A DNA stretch of 64,000 nt. Source: Nemertoderma westbladi. Its lineage: Eukaryota > Xenacoelomorpha > Nemertodermatida > Nemertodermatidae. Shown here piece by piece: positions 12,724-25,300 of the stretch. A model generated the notes under the pieces. That model saw only the letters and a list, made by a program, of their open reading frames with translations, had not been told where the DNA came from and did no database searches. A program made the position numbers and the translations under genes. Numbering within the stretch: the stretch's first letter is position 1; each line of letters starts with the position of its first letter. The stretch spans positions 1 through 64,000 of the forward strand of contig JAUCBJ010004497.1 in NCBI GenBank assembly GCA_032718475.1, read 5' to 3'.

Positions 12724-14504
12724 ATGTCTATATTAGACAGATATGCAAAACGTCCACGTAGAATAGCTTTGCCAGTCAGACGATATGGCTTTGACAGTAG
12801 TACAGATGAAGACAACGACGAAGATGTATCATCAATCAGTTCTGCTTCTGAATCTTCAGCTGACGAAAGTGAAGCTGAAGGAGATCCCCTTCCCAGTTCA
12901 ACTCCATCCACTGCCCTCCCAGTACCGCTGCATCCAATATATCCAATCAATTCTGGTTGGGGCGTTGCGGTACCTGATACTGATAAACGAAAGTCAGACT
13001 TGCCATATTACAGAGGTCAAACCGACTACAAGCCTACCGGAATACAAGTTGCTGTTCCAGAATATGCAGCTGAATTTGCACTAAAAATTCTGGACGAAGA
13101 ATTATTCTCGAAAATTGCTGAATGGACTAACAGTCGCGCAAAGAAACGGAATTACAGTGAATTGAATAGATTTGGAAAGCGTAAACACACTGTACAGTGG
13201 ACTGATGTTACTTCTAATGATATCAAAAAGGTGTTTGCAATGCTGTTGGTTATGAGTGCAGTAAAAAAAGTAATGGTACGCGATTACTGGAGTACAAATG
13301 TTTATACTCATATTCCGTTTTTCACCCGAAATGATACATTGTCACGGGACAAATTTAGTCTTATTTTGTCTAACATTAGATTTGCAAGTTACGATCCGGT
13401 AATCCCTGAGAAAATGAAGAAGATTGAACCACTAATTCAACTTCTTCGAGAGAAAGTCCAATCAACATACCTTATTGAAGGTGTAGGGAGTATTGATGAG
13501 TTTTTACTTCTACACAAGGGTAGATTGTATATGAAACAGTATATACCAAAGAAAAGAGCAAGGTTTGGCATAAAAGGTTTCTCTCTGAATGAAAGTAAGA
13601 GTGGATATACGTTTGATATTGAAATTTATTGTGGAAGGGAGGGCACAGAAGAGTGGTGTGCTGATTTGGACACTGATGATCTCACAGTTTCTGAAAAAAT
13701 TGTTGTACACATTCTACATAGATCGCACCTTCTGAACAAAGGCTTTCAAGTAACAGAGATAATTGGTTTCAAAGTCTACGACTCGTGACTTTCCTTCTCA
13801 AGAATAACACCTTGTCTCTCGGAACGATAAAACCCGGTAGAGGAGTGCCTCCAGAACTGAAAGCTTTCAAGATGCATCCTATAACATCTGAATTTACCCG
13901 AAAGGATGACATTTTACTTGTAAAATTTGTTGATAAAAGGGATGTATATGTAATAAGTTCAGTGCACGTTGCTGGCACAGTAGATAAACAAAGAATAACA
14001 CAAGAACATGAAAACATTAGCTACAAGAAACCTTCGGCTATTGAAGACTATAACACAACTATGAACGGAACTGACAGAATTGACCAGATGTTGGCTCCCG
14101 TGAAGTGTCACCGTAAATCGTTTGTATGGCCAAAGAAGTTAGGAGTACACCTAATGCAGCGTCTGGGAGTTGTAAATGGATTTATTCTAGCGAAAATATA
14201 TTTACCACCAAAACTGGTTCATAAAAACTTCAATGACTATCAACTTCTTCTTGTAGAATTGCTTCTGAAACTCAGCCAACCTAGAAACCCAACATATCGA
14301 ATATCTCAACAGCATTCCTTGGAAAAAATTCCACCCACTTCTACTCGACCACGGCCAAGTCGACCTTGCAAGTGGTGCCGAAGTCAAGTTCCAAGTGGCA
14401 GTCGCACTAGGGTTTCGGAATCACGTTATCAGTGTGGCAGTTGTCCTGACAAACCTACATTACATATGGGTGCTTGTTTCGAGAATTACCATAAGTACCT
14501 TTAG
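12724..14504 (+). pseudogene. piggyBac transposase (DDE_Tnp_1_7 type), frameshifted
   Basis: The enzyme would cut and rejoin the element at TTAA. The start at 12724 gives a basic/acidic Ser-rich N-terminus typical of the family. The first catalytic Asp lies in VGSIDEFLLLHKGRL (about residue 258), followed by KQYIPKKRARFGIK. The frame then shifts near 13750-13758. The second Asp (DNWF, codon 13758-13760) and everything after it are in another frame, so the first frame stops at 13788. The third and fourth Asp sit in MNGTDRIDQML. The C-terminus holds a Cys/His cluster (CKWC, CGSC, C..NYHKY) typical of the piggyBac cysteine-rich domain. All catalytic residues are present, so a one-base indel is the only visible lesion. 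Confidence 0.95.
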
Positions 14505-14883
14505 GATTGTTTTATAATAAAATGGACTATTCTGTATAATGGTCTATACATCGTATTGTTTATACGTTTGATAAACCATCTGTTAAATATACAAATATGA
14601 CATATCATTGATTTTTATACAATTAAAATAAAAATTAAATTTCGAAAATGAAAAAAAATATAAAATGAAAATTTAAAAAAAAAATTTTTATAAAATAAAT
14701 ATAAACTCATTAATAAGTAAATTAGTTAATGATTTAGTTAAAATTGATAAATTATAAATAATTTATTACATTATTATAGTTCATTTTAATAATACAGTGT
14801 AATAATTTGATTTCTAACACGTTCTAAATTATAGCTCATTTTTATAAAATCTGCCGGATTTGAGATCAATGCAAGTTTATTAA

Positions 14884-14902
14884 GCCGTGTGCAAAGGGTT
14901 AA
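14884..14902. repeat. piggyBac right terminal inverted repeat with TTAA
   Basis: GCCGTGTGCAAAGGG followed by TTAA (14899-14902); perfect inverted match to the left end. Confidence 0.93.
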
Positions 14903-16962
14903 ATGAAACCTAAGTTCGTGGGTACGAAATCCAATATTGACCATTCTTATTTTTTTGTAAAAAAATTTTTTTTTATTTTTTCACTAAAATCGCTCTAACT
15001 TCGGTTCTGATGGTCCAAATTCAATAAAATTGGTATATTCTTTGCCGTAATTTTTTTTTCTATCTTTTAAGAGGGGGTCATTTTTGGCCCCAAAAAAAAA
15101 TGAAAAAAAGGGCCAAAATTACGCGACATTTTTCGACCCTTAAAATTCGTAATTTTAATTATAAATGTTAAGAAAAAAGATAGCGGAGGTAATTTGCTAC
15201 AATTTAAAAATACTTTTGGCGCAATACGCTAAATTATAATGGATTAGCGATTTTAAGAAAAAAAATTTTTTTTTCGTCCCTTTTATAAATATTTTATTTC
15301 ACACGATTGTCTGCCGCTCCAGTTGTATAATAGCTACGGCGTTGTAACTAACGCTGAAAGATAGATAATTTAACGCTCTATAATAATGTTTAAATACGTT
15401 TCCCAGACGTTGAGTAGTTTTCGAGCTAGACGTGTTCCCGCGCAGCGAGTTTGAAACGCGAAATTTTAATATTGGCCCTCATTTTTTTAATAGCGTCCGC
15501 GGAGCAAAACCGATAGCATATTTGAATTCCCCGTATCGATATTGACCATATAAAATGTACCTTAACCAACTAAAGTGAAAAATAAAAAATTATTCGATAA
15601 AAACTATTTTTCATATTCTGGCCCTTTTTGGCCCCTATTGTCAACATATTTTTTGTACCCCCACTCGATAGGAACGTAGCCCCAATGGTCTTCTACGAGT
15701 TTCAAAAAAGAATTAGTGGAATCCTACCCGCGTTGTCAAATTAAACATTTCGGAAATAAAATTTCGAAAAAAGACGGACAAAAACGTAAAAATTTACGGC
15801 CCCTTTTTCCACCCGAAATTTTATTAAATCTCTTACCCCCATTCGATACGAAGGTAGTACCACTCATCCCCTTTCCAACCGCGTTACTTTCGTCCCCGTA
15901 CGATTAATATTAGCCGAGTTATAGCGGATTCCGCAAAGTCATTTTGTCCGTTTTTTCAACTTTGACGGACAATAGACGGAAAACAAGCCCGGAGGCGGGG
16001 TATTCCAAGATGTGGAAACGTCTAATTTAGACCCCCTCTTTCGATTCTCGGTGTCTCTGGATGCGTCAAATAGAGGTTTTTTAAGAGTCCTAGTGAAAAA
16101 AAGACAAAAAAACCAGACAATTGTCCGTCATGTCCGTCAAAACGATAGATTCGCTAAAAGCTCTGAAGAATCTTATTTTTTTGGCATTACGCGTCCCCCC
16201 TCGAAAAATCGAGAAAATCGTACCTCTGGAAATAGGTCGAATGGGGGGGGAACACCGTTTTCGCAGTAACTACGCGTCCTCTATGTAGACTGCGTCCTTT
16301 AGAGGGGCGGCGAATTCACCTCACTCGACGCCGCCCTTACTGAATGTTTTTAAAAGATATTTCTTCCCACCAAGGTGGACCCAAAATGAAGTTATACTTA
16401 AAGAAAGACCACGAGGTAAAGGGAAAAGTGTGGAGGGGGGGGGGGGGGGGGGGGGTATGCGTCGAATGACACGAGGGGAGACGAACTGGACTCGTTAATT
16501 TTATATTACTCGAAATTGTATGTAATATATTTTCGCTCCCAGTCTACACTCGTTCTATATACCGGTAACCCATTAATATTAATATATACTACTCAGTCGT
16601 TTGTACATAATACGAAGCCTGTAAGTTATAGTCACCGAAACATTTCAGCTCGGAAATTATAATATATGAATCAAGGATGTCTCTCTTATGATCTACATAG
16701 AATAGATATGGTTATTGATACTGTTACATTGTGATAATGGATTCTAGGTTTCTTTCACTGGTAAATCCGTATAAAAGTTGAAGTAATAAAATTTAATTAC
16801 AGAACCATAGTTCGAAGATCAGCATTATTCATACCAGTCATTGCTTAGAAATTTTACAGGATAATATTGTTAATCTGACTTAAGTTGTTTAGGTTGAACA
16901 AAGTCTACATAGTAAACAACAGGTCCTCCAAAGAGTGTGTCTTTGGTATATTATATCATGAA

Positions 16963-17010
16963 GGGGGAAGTTAGATTCACTGCATAAATGCAGTTTATCT
17001 AACTTCCCCC
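16963..17010. repeat. Compound perfect hairpin inside unit 1
   Basis: A 14-bp outer stem (GGGGGAAGTTAGAT with ATCTAACTTCCCCC) encloses a 7-bp inner stem (ACTGCAT with ATGCAGT) and a 2-base loop, with 2-base bulges between stems. The same hairpin recurs unchanged at 19927-19974. Confidence 0.85.
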
Positions 17011-17835
17011 AAATATCTACTGTTGAATAAAATTGAAGCCATATATTAAGTCCGAAGAGGTGCGAGTTTTTTAATAAATTGTGTGGTCCATTTGTTATCT
17101 GATCTCTATTTATTGTTTAAAGTTCATTTAAGATCACACTGGTTTTTAGAATATTACAACCTTATTTATTATTAATTTATACAATTGAACCCTTATAAGG
17201 ACCGGTTATTTGTACACATACTCCTAATGCGCTCAGTAAGGTCCATACAACATATTAATATGAAAATAAATTATCTGCAACGAAAAGAACCCAATAATAC
17301 ACCATTTGACCTTATTAAAAAAAATTGCACATTTGCACACATATTTGCACAAGTGCACTTTAGCGGATCCTAAAGGTGGTTCCTATTTAACACACTTATG
17401 TCTATTCTCTACCGATCTACGATGGTGCATGATCAAGTGTCAGTCGCTAAAAGTGTCAAAAATCCAATTTAACAAATCGCGACATTTGCGATTTTGGACC
17501 ATATTCATGGACATTTTAAGTCACTTTATAGACATAAAAAGATAAACAAATGTTAAGATTATAGTTAGAAATCACTCCAAACTACATTTTAACCCAAGTA
17601 ATAACATTCTACGATGAATAGAACTGGAAATAATAGTGTTTGAATTATCGAAAAAATGTCCACTATTTAAGTGCATTTTGCACTAAGTGCACATGCGTCT
17701 TTTCCCAAGTTGTATCCTATTTCACACACTACAATCTATCCTCTATCCAATGAAAAAAGATTCAGATCAAACGGCCCAATAGAACCGAAGTTATTGATGT
17801 TTAAAAATAGTCACTCGAAAATTTCAAATTATATT

Positions 17836-17865
17836 GGTCACGTAGTCTAGTGGTTATCAATCATG
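17836..17865 (+). other. tRNA 5'-half-like sequence at repeat junction
   Basis: GGTCACGTAGTCTAGTGG followed by TTATCAATCATG resembles the first ~30 bases of a eukaryotic tRNA, including an A-box-like TAGTCTAGTGG. No anticodon arm or T-arm follows. It ends exactly where the next 2.97-kb unit begins, and is repeated at 20806-20835. It may be a tRNA-derived remnant or a primer-related site; I cannot tell. Confidence 0.4.
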
Positions 17866-17867
17866 TT

Positions 17868-20837
17868 AATGAAACCTAAGTTCGTGGGTACGAAATCCAA
17901 TATTGACCATTCTTATTTTTTTGTAAAAAAAAATTTTTTTATTTTTTTACTAAAATCGCTCTAACTTCGGTTCTGATGGTCCAAATTCAATAAAATTTGT
18001 ATATTCTTTGCCGTAATTTTTTTTTCTATCTTTTGAGAGGGGGTCATTTTTGGCCCCAAAAAAAAATGAAAAAAAGGGCCAAAATTACGCGATATTTTTC
18101 GACCCTTAAAATTCGTAATTTTAATTATAAATGTTAAGAAAAAAGATAGCGGAGTTAATTTGCTACATTTTACAGGTAGTTTTGGCGCAAAGAGCTAAAT
18201 TATAATAGAACAGCAGATTATTAAGAAAAAAACGTTTTTCGTCCCTTTTTTATAAATATTATATTTCACACGATCGTCTGCCGCTCCAGTTGTATAATAG
18301 CTTCGGCGCTGTAATTAACGCTGTTAGATAGATAATTTAACGCACTATAAGTCTGTGTAAACAAATCTCCCGTAAATTAAGTAGTTTTCGAGCTAGACGA
18401 TTTCCCGCGAAGCGAGTTTGAAGCGCGAAATTTTATTTTTGGCCCTTATTTTTTTAATAGCGTCCGCGGAGCAAAACCGATAGCATATTTGAATTCCCCG
18501 TATCGATATTGACTGAATAGAATCTACGTTAACCAACTAAAGTAAAAAATAAAAAATTATTCGATAAAAACTATTTTTCATATTCTGGCCCTTTTTGGCC
18601 CCTATTGTCGACATATTTTTTGTACCCCCACTCGATAGGAACGTAGCCCCAATGGTCTTCTACGAGTTTCAAAAAAGAATTAGTGGATTCCTACCCGCGT
18701 TGTCAAATTAAATATTTCGGAAATAAAATTTCGAAAAAAGACGGACAAAAACGTAGAAATTTACGGCCCCTTTTTTCCACCCGAAATTTTAATAAATATC
18801 TTACCCCCATTCGATACGAAGGTAGTACCACTCTTCCCCTTTCCAACCGCGTTACTTTCGTCCCCGTACGATTAATATTAGCCGAGTTATAGCGGATTCC
18901 GCAAAGTCATTTTGTCCGTTTTTTCAACTTTGACGGACAATAGACGGAAAACAAGCCCGGAGGCGGGGTATTCCAAGATGTGGAAACGTCTAATTTAGAC
19001 CCCCTCTTTCGATTCTCGGTGTCTCTGGATGCGTCAAATAGAGGTTTTTTAAGAGTCCTAGTGAAAAAAAGACAAAAAAACCAGACAATTGTCCGTCATG
19101 TCCGTCAAAACGATAGATTCGCTAAAAGCTCTGAAGAATCTTATTTTTTTGGCATTACGCGTCCCCCCTCGAAAAATCGAGAAAATCGTACGGCTGGAAA
19201 TAGGTCGAATGGGGGGGGAACACCGTTTTCGCAGTAACTACGCGTCCTCTATGTAGACTGCGTCCTTTAGAGGGGCGGCGAATTCACCTCACTCGACGCC
19301 GCCCTTACTGAATGTTTTTAAAAGATGTTTCTTCCCACCAAGGTGGACCCAAAATGAAGTTATACTTAGAGAAAGACCACGAGGTAAAGGAAAAAGTGTG
19401 GAGGGGGGGGGGGGGGGGGTATGCGTCGAATTACACGAGGGGAGACGAACTGGACTCGTTAATTTTATATTACTCGAAATTGTATGTAATATATTTTCGC
19501 TTCCAGTCTACACTCGTTCTATATACCGGTAACCCAGTAATATTAATATATACTACTCAGTCGTTTGTACATAATACGAAGCCTGTAAGTTATAGTCACC
19601 GAAACATTTCAGCTCGGAAATTATAATATATGAATCAAGGATGTCTCTCTTATGATCTACATAGAATAGATATGGTTATTGATACTGTTACATTGTGATA
19701 ATGGATTCTAGGTTTCTTTCACTGGTAAATCCGTATAAAAGTTGAAGTAATAAAACTTAATTACAGAACCATAGTTCGAAGATCAGCATTTTTCATACCA
19801 GTCATTGCTTAGAAATTTTACAGGATAATATTGTTAATCTGACTTAAGTTGTTTAGGTTGAACAAAGTCTACATTGTAAACAACAGGTCCTCCAAAGAGT
19901 GTGTCTTTGGTATATTATATCATGAAGGGGGAAGTTAGATTCACTGCATAAATGCAGTTTATCTAACTTCCCCCAAATATCTACTGTTGAATAAAATTGA
20001 AGCCATATATTAAGTCCAAAGAGGTGCGAGTCTTTTAATAAATTGTGTGGTCCATTTGTTATCTGATCTCTACTATTTATTGTTTAAAGTTCATTTAAGA
20101 TCACACTGGTTTTTAGAATATTACAACCTTATTTATTATTAATTTATACAATTGAACCCTTATAAGGACCGGTTATTTGTACACATACTCCTAATGCGCT
20201 CAGTAAGGTCCATACAACATATTATTAATATGAAAATAAATTATCTGCAACGAAAAGAACCCAATAATACACCATTTGACCTTATTAAAAAAAATTGCAC
20301 ATTTGCACACATATTTGCACAAGTGCACTTTAGCGGATCCTAAAGGTGGTTCCTATTTAACACACTTATGTCTATTCTCTACCGATCTACGATGGTGCAT
20401 GATCAAGTGTCAGTCGCTAAAAGTGTCAAAAATCCAATTTAATAAATCGCGACATTTGCGATTTTGGACCATATTCATGGACATTTTAAGTCACTTTATA
20501 GACATAGAAAGATAAACAAATGTTAAGATTATAGTTAGAAATCACTCCAAACTACATTTTAACCCAAGTAATAACATTCTACGATGAATAGAACTGGAAA
20601 TAATAGTGTTTGAAATATCGAAAAAATGTCCACTATTTAAGTGCATTTTGCACTAAGTGCACATGCGTCTTTTCCCAAGTTGTATCCTATTTCCCACACT
20701 ACAATCTATCCTCTATCCAATGAAAAAAGATTCAGATCAAACGGCCCAATAGAACCGAAGTTATTGATGTTTAAAAATAGTCACTCGAAAATTTCAAATT
20801 ATATTGGTCACGTAGTCTAGTGGTTATCAATCATGTT
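17868..20837. repeat. ~2.97-kb direct repeat, unit 2
   Basis: Complete second copy of the unit at 14903. It contains the hairpin at 19927-19974, a shorter G-run at about 19404-19418, an 85-codon frame at 18980-19237, and the tRNA-half-like sequence at 20806-20835. Confidence 0.9.
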
Positions 20838-22307
20838 AATGAAACCTAAGTTCGTGGGTACGAAATCCAATATTGACCATTCTTATTTTTTTGTAAAAAA
20901 ATTTTTTTTATTTTTTCACTAAAATCGCTCTAACTTCGGTTCTGATGGTCCAAATTCAATAAAATTGGTATATTCTTTGCCGTAATTTTTTTTTCTATCT
21001 TTTGAGAAGGGGTCATTTTTGGCCCCAAAAAAAAATGAAAAAAAGGGCCAAAATTACGCGATATTTTTCGACCCTTAAAATTCGTAATTTTAATTATAAA
21101 TGTTAAGAAAAAAGATAGCGGAGTTAATTTGCTACATTTTACAGGTAGTTTTGGCGCAAAGAGCTAAACTATCATAGAGTAGCGATTTATTAAAAAAAAA
21201 AAAATTTTCGTCCCTTTTTTTAAATATTTTATTTCACACGATCGTCTGCCGCAGCAGTTGTATTAAAGCTAATGCGCTGTAACTAACGCTGTTAGATAGA
21301 TAATTTAACGCACTATAAGTCTGTGTAAACAAATCTCCCGTAAGTTAAGTAGTTTTCGAGCTAGACGATTTCCCGCGAAGCAAGTTTGAAGGGCGAAATT
21401 TTATTTTTGGCCCTCATTTTTTTAATAGCGTCCGCGGAGCAAAACCGATAGCATATTTGAATTCCCCGTATCGATATTGACTGTATAAAATGTACCTTAA
21501 CCAACTAAAGTGAAAAATAAAAAATTATTCGATAAAAACTATTTTACATATTCTTGCCCTCTTTGGCCCCTATTGTTGACATATTTTTTGTACCCCCACT
21601 CGATAGGAACGTAGCCCCAATGGTCTTCTACGAGTTTCAAAAAAGAATTAGTGGAATCCTACCCGCGTTGTCAAATTAAACATTTCGGAAATAAAATTTC
21701 GAAAAAAGACGGACAAAAACGTAGAAATTTACGGCCCCTTTTTTCCACCCGAAATTTTAATAAATATCTTACCCCCATTCGATACGAAGGTAGTACCACT
21801 CTTCCCCTTTCCAACCGCGTTACTTTCGTCCCCGTACGATTAATATTAGCCGAGTTATAGCGGATTCCGCAAAGTCATTTTGTCCGTTTTTTCAACTTTG
21901 ACGGACAATAGACGGAAAACAAGCCCGGAGGCGGGGTATTCCAAGATGTGGAAACGTCTAATTTAGACCCCCTCTTTCGATTCTCGGTGTCTATGGATGC
22001 GTCAAATAGAGGTTTTTTAAGAGTCCTAGTGAAAAAAAGACAAAAAAACCAGAAAATTGTCCGTCATGTCCGTCAAAACGATAGATTCGCTAAAAGCTCT
22101 GAAGAATCTTATTTTTTTGGCATTACGCGTCCCCCCTCGAAAAATCGAGAAAATCGTACGGCTGGAAATAGGTGGAATGGGGGGGGAACACCGTTTTCGC
22201 AGTAACTACGCGTCCTCTATGTAGACTGCGTCCTTTAGAGGGGCGGCGAATTCACCTCACTCGACGCCGCCCTTACTGAATGTTTTTAAAAGATATTTCT
22301 TCCCACC
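20838..22307. repeat. ~2.97-kb direct repeat, unit 3 (first half only)
   Basis: This copy follows the other two up to TTTCTTCCCACC near 22307 and then switches to BEL/Pao gag sequence where units 1 and 2 continue with AAGGTGGACCC. The shared ~1.47 kb therefore sits where the 5' LTR plus leader of the retroelement would be. It could be that LTR, and units 1 and 2 could be LTR plus a non-coding internal region. Clear TG...CA ends are not evident, so this is an inference. Confidence 0.75.
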
Positions 22308-25300
22308 TAGTAGAACGTCAACAGGACACTCTGATTCGTATTGATTCTGAGTTAATAAATTTGGGTTTTAAAGATAACACTTCAGGCCCATATTTTCGTA
22401 GTGCAGATGAAGTTATATTTAAATCATGGCGTATGTTAACGCGTTTAGATAATTATTCACTAGAACATAATCATAGTGTTATATCTGACAGTGTTAGAGT
22501 AGATGACCCAACCCGAAATTTACCCAAAATTGCTCCACCTACTTTTGATGGAGAATACTTAAATTAACGTCCCTTTTGGGATCAATTCCGGGCTTTAATA
22601 CATGACAGGCCTGGCCTGAGTGATGTACAAAAATTTATTTACTTGCGTAATGGGTTGCAAGGTGATACAATAGATGCTTCGCATGGTATGTCTGCTACTT
22701 CAATAAATTACAAGGCAGCAATTGAGATACTACAATGGCGTTTTGGGAATCCGCATTTACTCATGGGAATGTATTCCAGCCATTTATGTCAATTATTACC
22801 TGTTAAGGAAGGGGACATCAAATGTTTTCGAAACGCAATGGATACATTTGAAGGTGATTTGTGTGAAATTCGATATTTAGCACATGAAATTCAAACTGGT
22901 TCAATAGAACCTATTCCTGCTGAATCAAAATCGAAAATATCACCTCTGCTTGATCTCACGTCATTACTTTTGGAACCTCTATTATTACAAAAATTACCAG
23001 CTGATGTAGTCCTTTTATGGAATAGGTCATGTAATAATCCTGTTGATCGTTTTAACTTAGATTATCTTCTAGAATTTGTAAGACAGGAACTTGAATCTAG
23101 AGAATCTATTAATTTCTCTGTAAATGCTGGAAATAACCGATCTAAAACCAATAATGTGCCCAATTTCAAACCTTTACAGGTTTATAACTTCAATCCAAAA
23201 CCTTCATCAACTTCCTCATTGGTTGTTAATGACAACCCCCAATCATCATATAGTTGCCCTATCTGCAAGGGAAGAACACTTATGAACTTAAGGACTGTTC
23301 AGTTTTCATGGCACAATCTGCTGAATGTAAACTTAACCTTTTGAGGACTAGCAACTTGTGTACCAATTGTTATGGTCTCCATAAGACTAAAGATTGCACC
23401 TCTCCATATAGCTGTCGGTATTGTGGTAAAAGGCACCACTCCCTATTGAGTTTTAAACAATATAATACCGGTGGTTCGCACTCTGGTCCTGGACCTGCAC
23501 GTTCAAATCCATTAACTGGGTCCACAAATCAATCAGGTAAATTCCCACATACTATGGGTCCACCTACAATAAAACCATTTAAACCAAATAATCCTGGGAA
23601 TACTGTTTATCACAGTAATACCAATAATAATACTTCAAATAATTCCCTCGTTTCCATTTCACCCATTTTGCCTACCATAGCTGATGATATTTCTGTTTTG
23701 GTCAAACTTGCCAAAACAGTAGTTTACCCTCAAAACTCTACAACTTTTTTTTCTATTTATGTATATTTGGATGATGGTTCAAAGAGAACTTATATCCTAT
23801 CAAATCTTGCTAATTGGTTGCAATTACCCATTATACAATCTCAGACAATGACAACTGGTTCATTTGGAGGTAATGTTGACACCTATCCATCAAATACCGA
23901 TCATTATACCGATCCAATCACTATCACTGCATGGACTGCTCCTAATTTATGTCCCATTATGCGTCAGGAAAAGCTTACAACTTTACCATCCCCTATTTCT
24001 TACCTAAGTAGTTGGGCTGACAGTTTTGATGGTGGGGAACGTGAGATAGCAATTATTATTGGGGCAGACCAAATATGGTCTGTTACAGGAGCTGTTCTAC
24101 ATTACCCCAATTGCCCTGTTGTCTTAGATACTTTCGTTGGGCGCGTTCGTTCAGGAAAATTACCCCACTCAAGTCTACCCAGTCAATCTCCATGACTGGA
24201 AAGTACCCCATCTCCATCATTATTGATCACTGATACTACACCTTATACTAATATTGCCCGTTTATGGGATCTAGAAACAGTTGGTGTTACTGATAAAGAA
24301 ATTAATCTAGACCCTTATACTAAACCTATAGTATCATGTGAGGTGCCTCATCACTATCAAGTTTTACTTCCATTTTGAGGCCATCAGCGCCCTTTATCCA
24401 ATTATTCGATGGTGTCCAAACTTCCACATCGAATTGTTGCTGATATCAAACCCACTGAGAAATTAATATATTCTTCAAAGTTCCAAAAACTTATGGATAA
24501 TGGATATATTGAAGTTGCTTCAACAAACAATGATGAAGGATTTTTTCTTCCTAATCACCTTGTCTTTAGCTCTAACAAGTATAGAGTTGTTTTCAATGGA
24601 TCTGCCACTGACATATGTTGATGTCTTGGTAGATACTGTATTACGCTTCCGCTTTTATCCATATGTGGTAATGGGCGATATTGAAGCCGCATATCATCAA
24701 GTTGTACTTGACCCTTGTGATCGAATTGGAATCGGAAATGGACCAAATTTATTTGGAAGAATCAATTTATACGAGTCCCACTTGGATTATCATCTAGTTC
24801 TTTTCTGCTTAATTCTACTCTGTTACATCATATAATGACGCATTCACCACCTGAGCTTGTAAATGAACTCCTAAAGTCAATATACTCTGATGATCTAATG
24901 CATGGGATTAATGACCCACAAAAGTCAATAGAGTATCTATTTAACTCCTAATGTTATTGTACACATTTTTTGTGATGCCTCTATGAATGCATACTCATTT
25001 CTTGTTTATACTAAAGAACTTGGAAGTATTCCCAATTTATTATTTAGAAAATCAAGAGCAGCACCAATAAAAAATAATACATTATCCACATCACGTTTAG
25101 AACTCATGGGTTGCACTCTTGGTCCAAACTTTGCCAGTAATATGATTAGGAAGTTATTTATACCAAAGCAAATCTTTTTATGGAGTGATTCCATGTGTGC
25201 CTTACAATGGATACGTGATGGTGCAACAAAACGTGATGTATTTGTAGCAAATCGAGTTGAGTCAATTACGAATAATATGGATCCTCACCAATGGCATCAT

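Larger units (their letters stand above)
12090..14898 (+). mobile_element. piggyBac-type DNA transposon with TTAA duplication
   Basis: The element starts CCCTTTGCACACGGC (12090-12104) and ends with its exact reverse complement GCCGTGTGCAAAGGG (14884-14898). It is flanked by TTAA at 12086-12089 and 14899-14902. A CCC terminus and TTAA target are the hallmarks of piggyBac transposons. The 2.8-kb body holds one transposase gene, broken by a frameshift. Perfect 15-bp ends imply recent activity, possibly through a transposase supplied from another copy. Confidence 0.95.
14903..17867. repeat. ~2.97-kb direct repeat, unit 1
   Basis: The sequence beginning TGAAACCTAAGTTCGTGGG recurs at 17871 and 20841, so the period is 2966-2970 bp. 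Units are mostly identical, with a more divergent stretch around 15190-15400. The first ~1.46 kb is shared by all three units; the second part (16364-17867) only by units 1 and 2. An 85-codon frame at 16012-16269 is preserved, but the units are too similar for that to prove coding. A G-run (about 16434-16456) is longer than in unit 2. The unit's left edge abuts the piggyBac TTAA. Confidence 0.9.

Noticed and set aside
16012-22205. 85-codon ORF (METSNLDPLFRFSVS...) conserved in three units at 16012, 18980 and 21948
   Set aside because: The three units are near-identical at the DNA level throughout, so conservation of the frame carries no evidence of selection; the few changes are mostly amino-acid altering.
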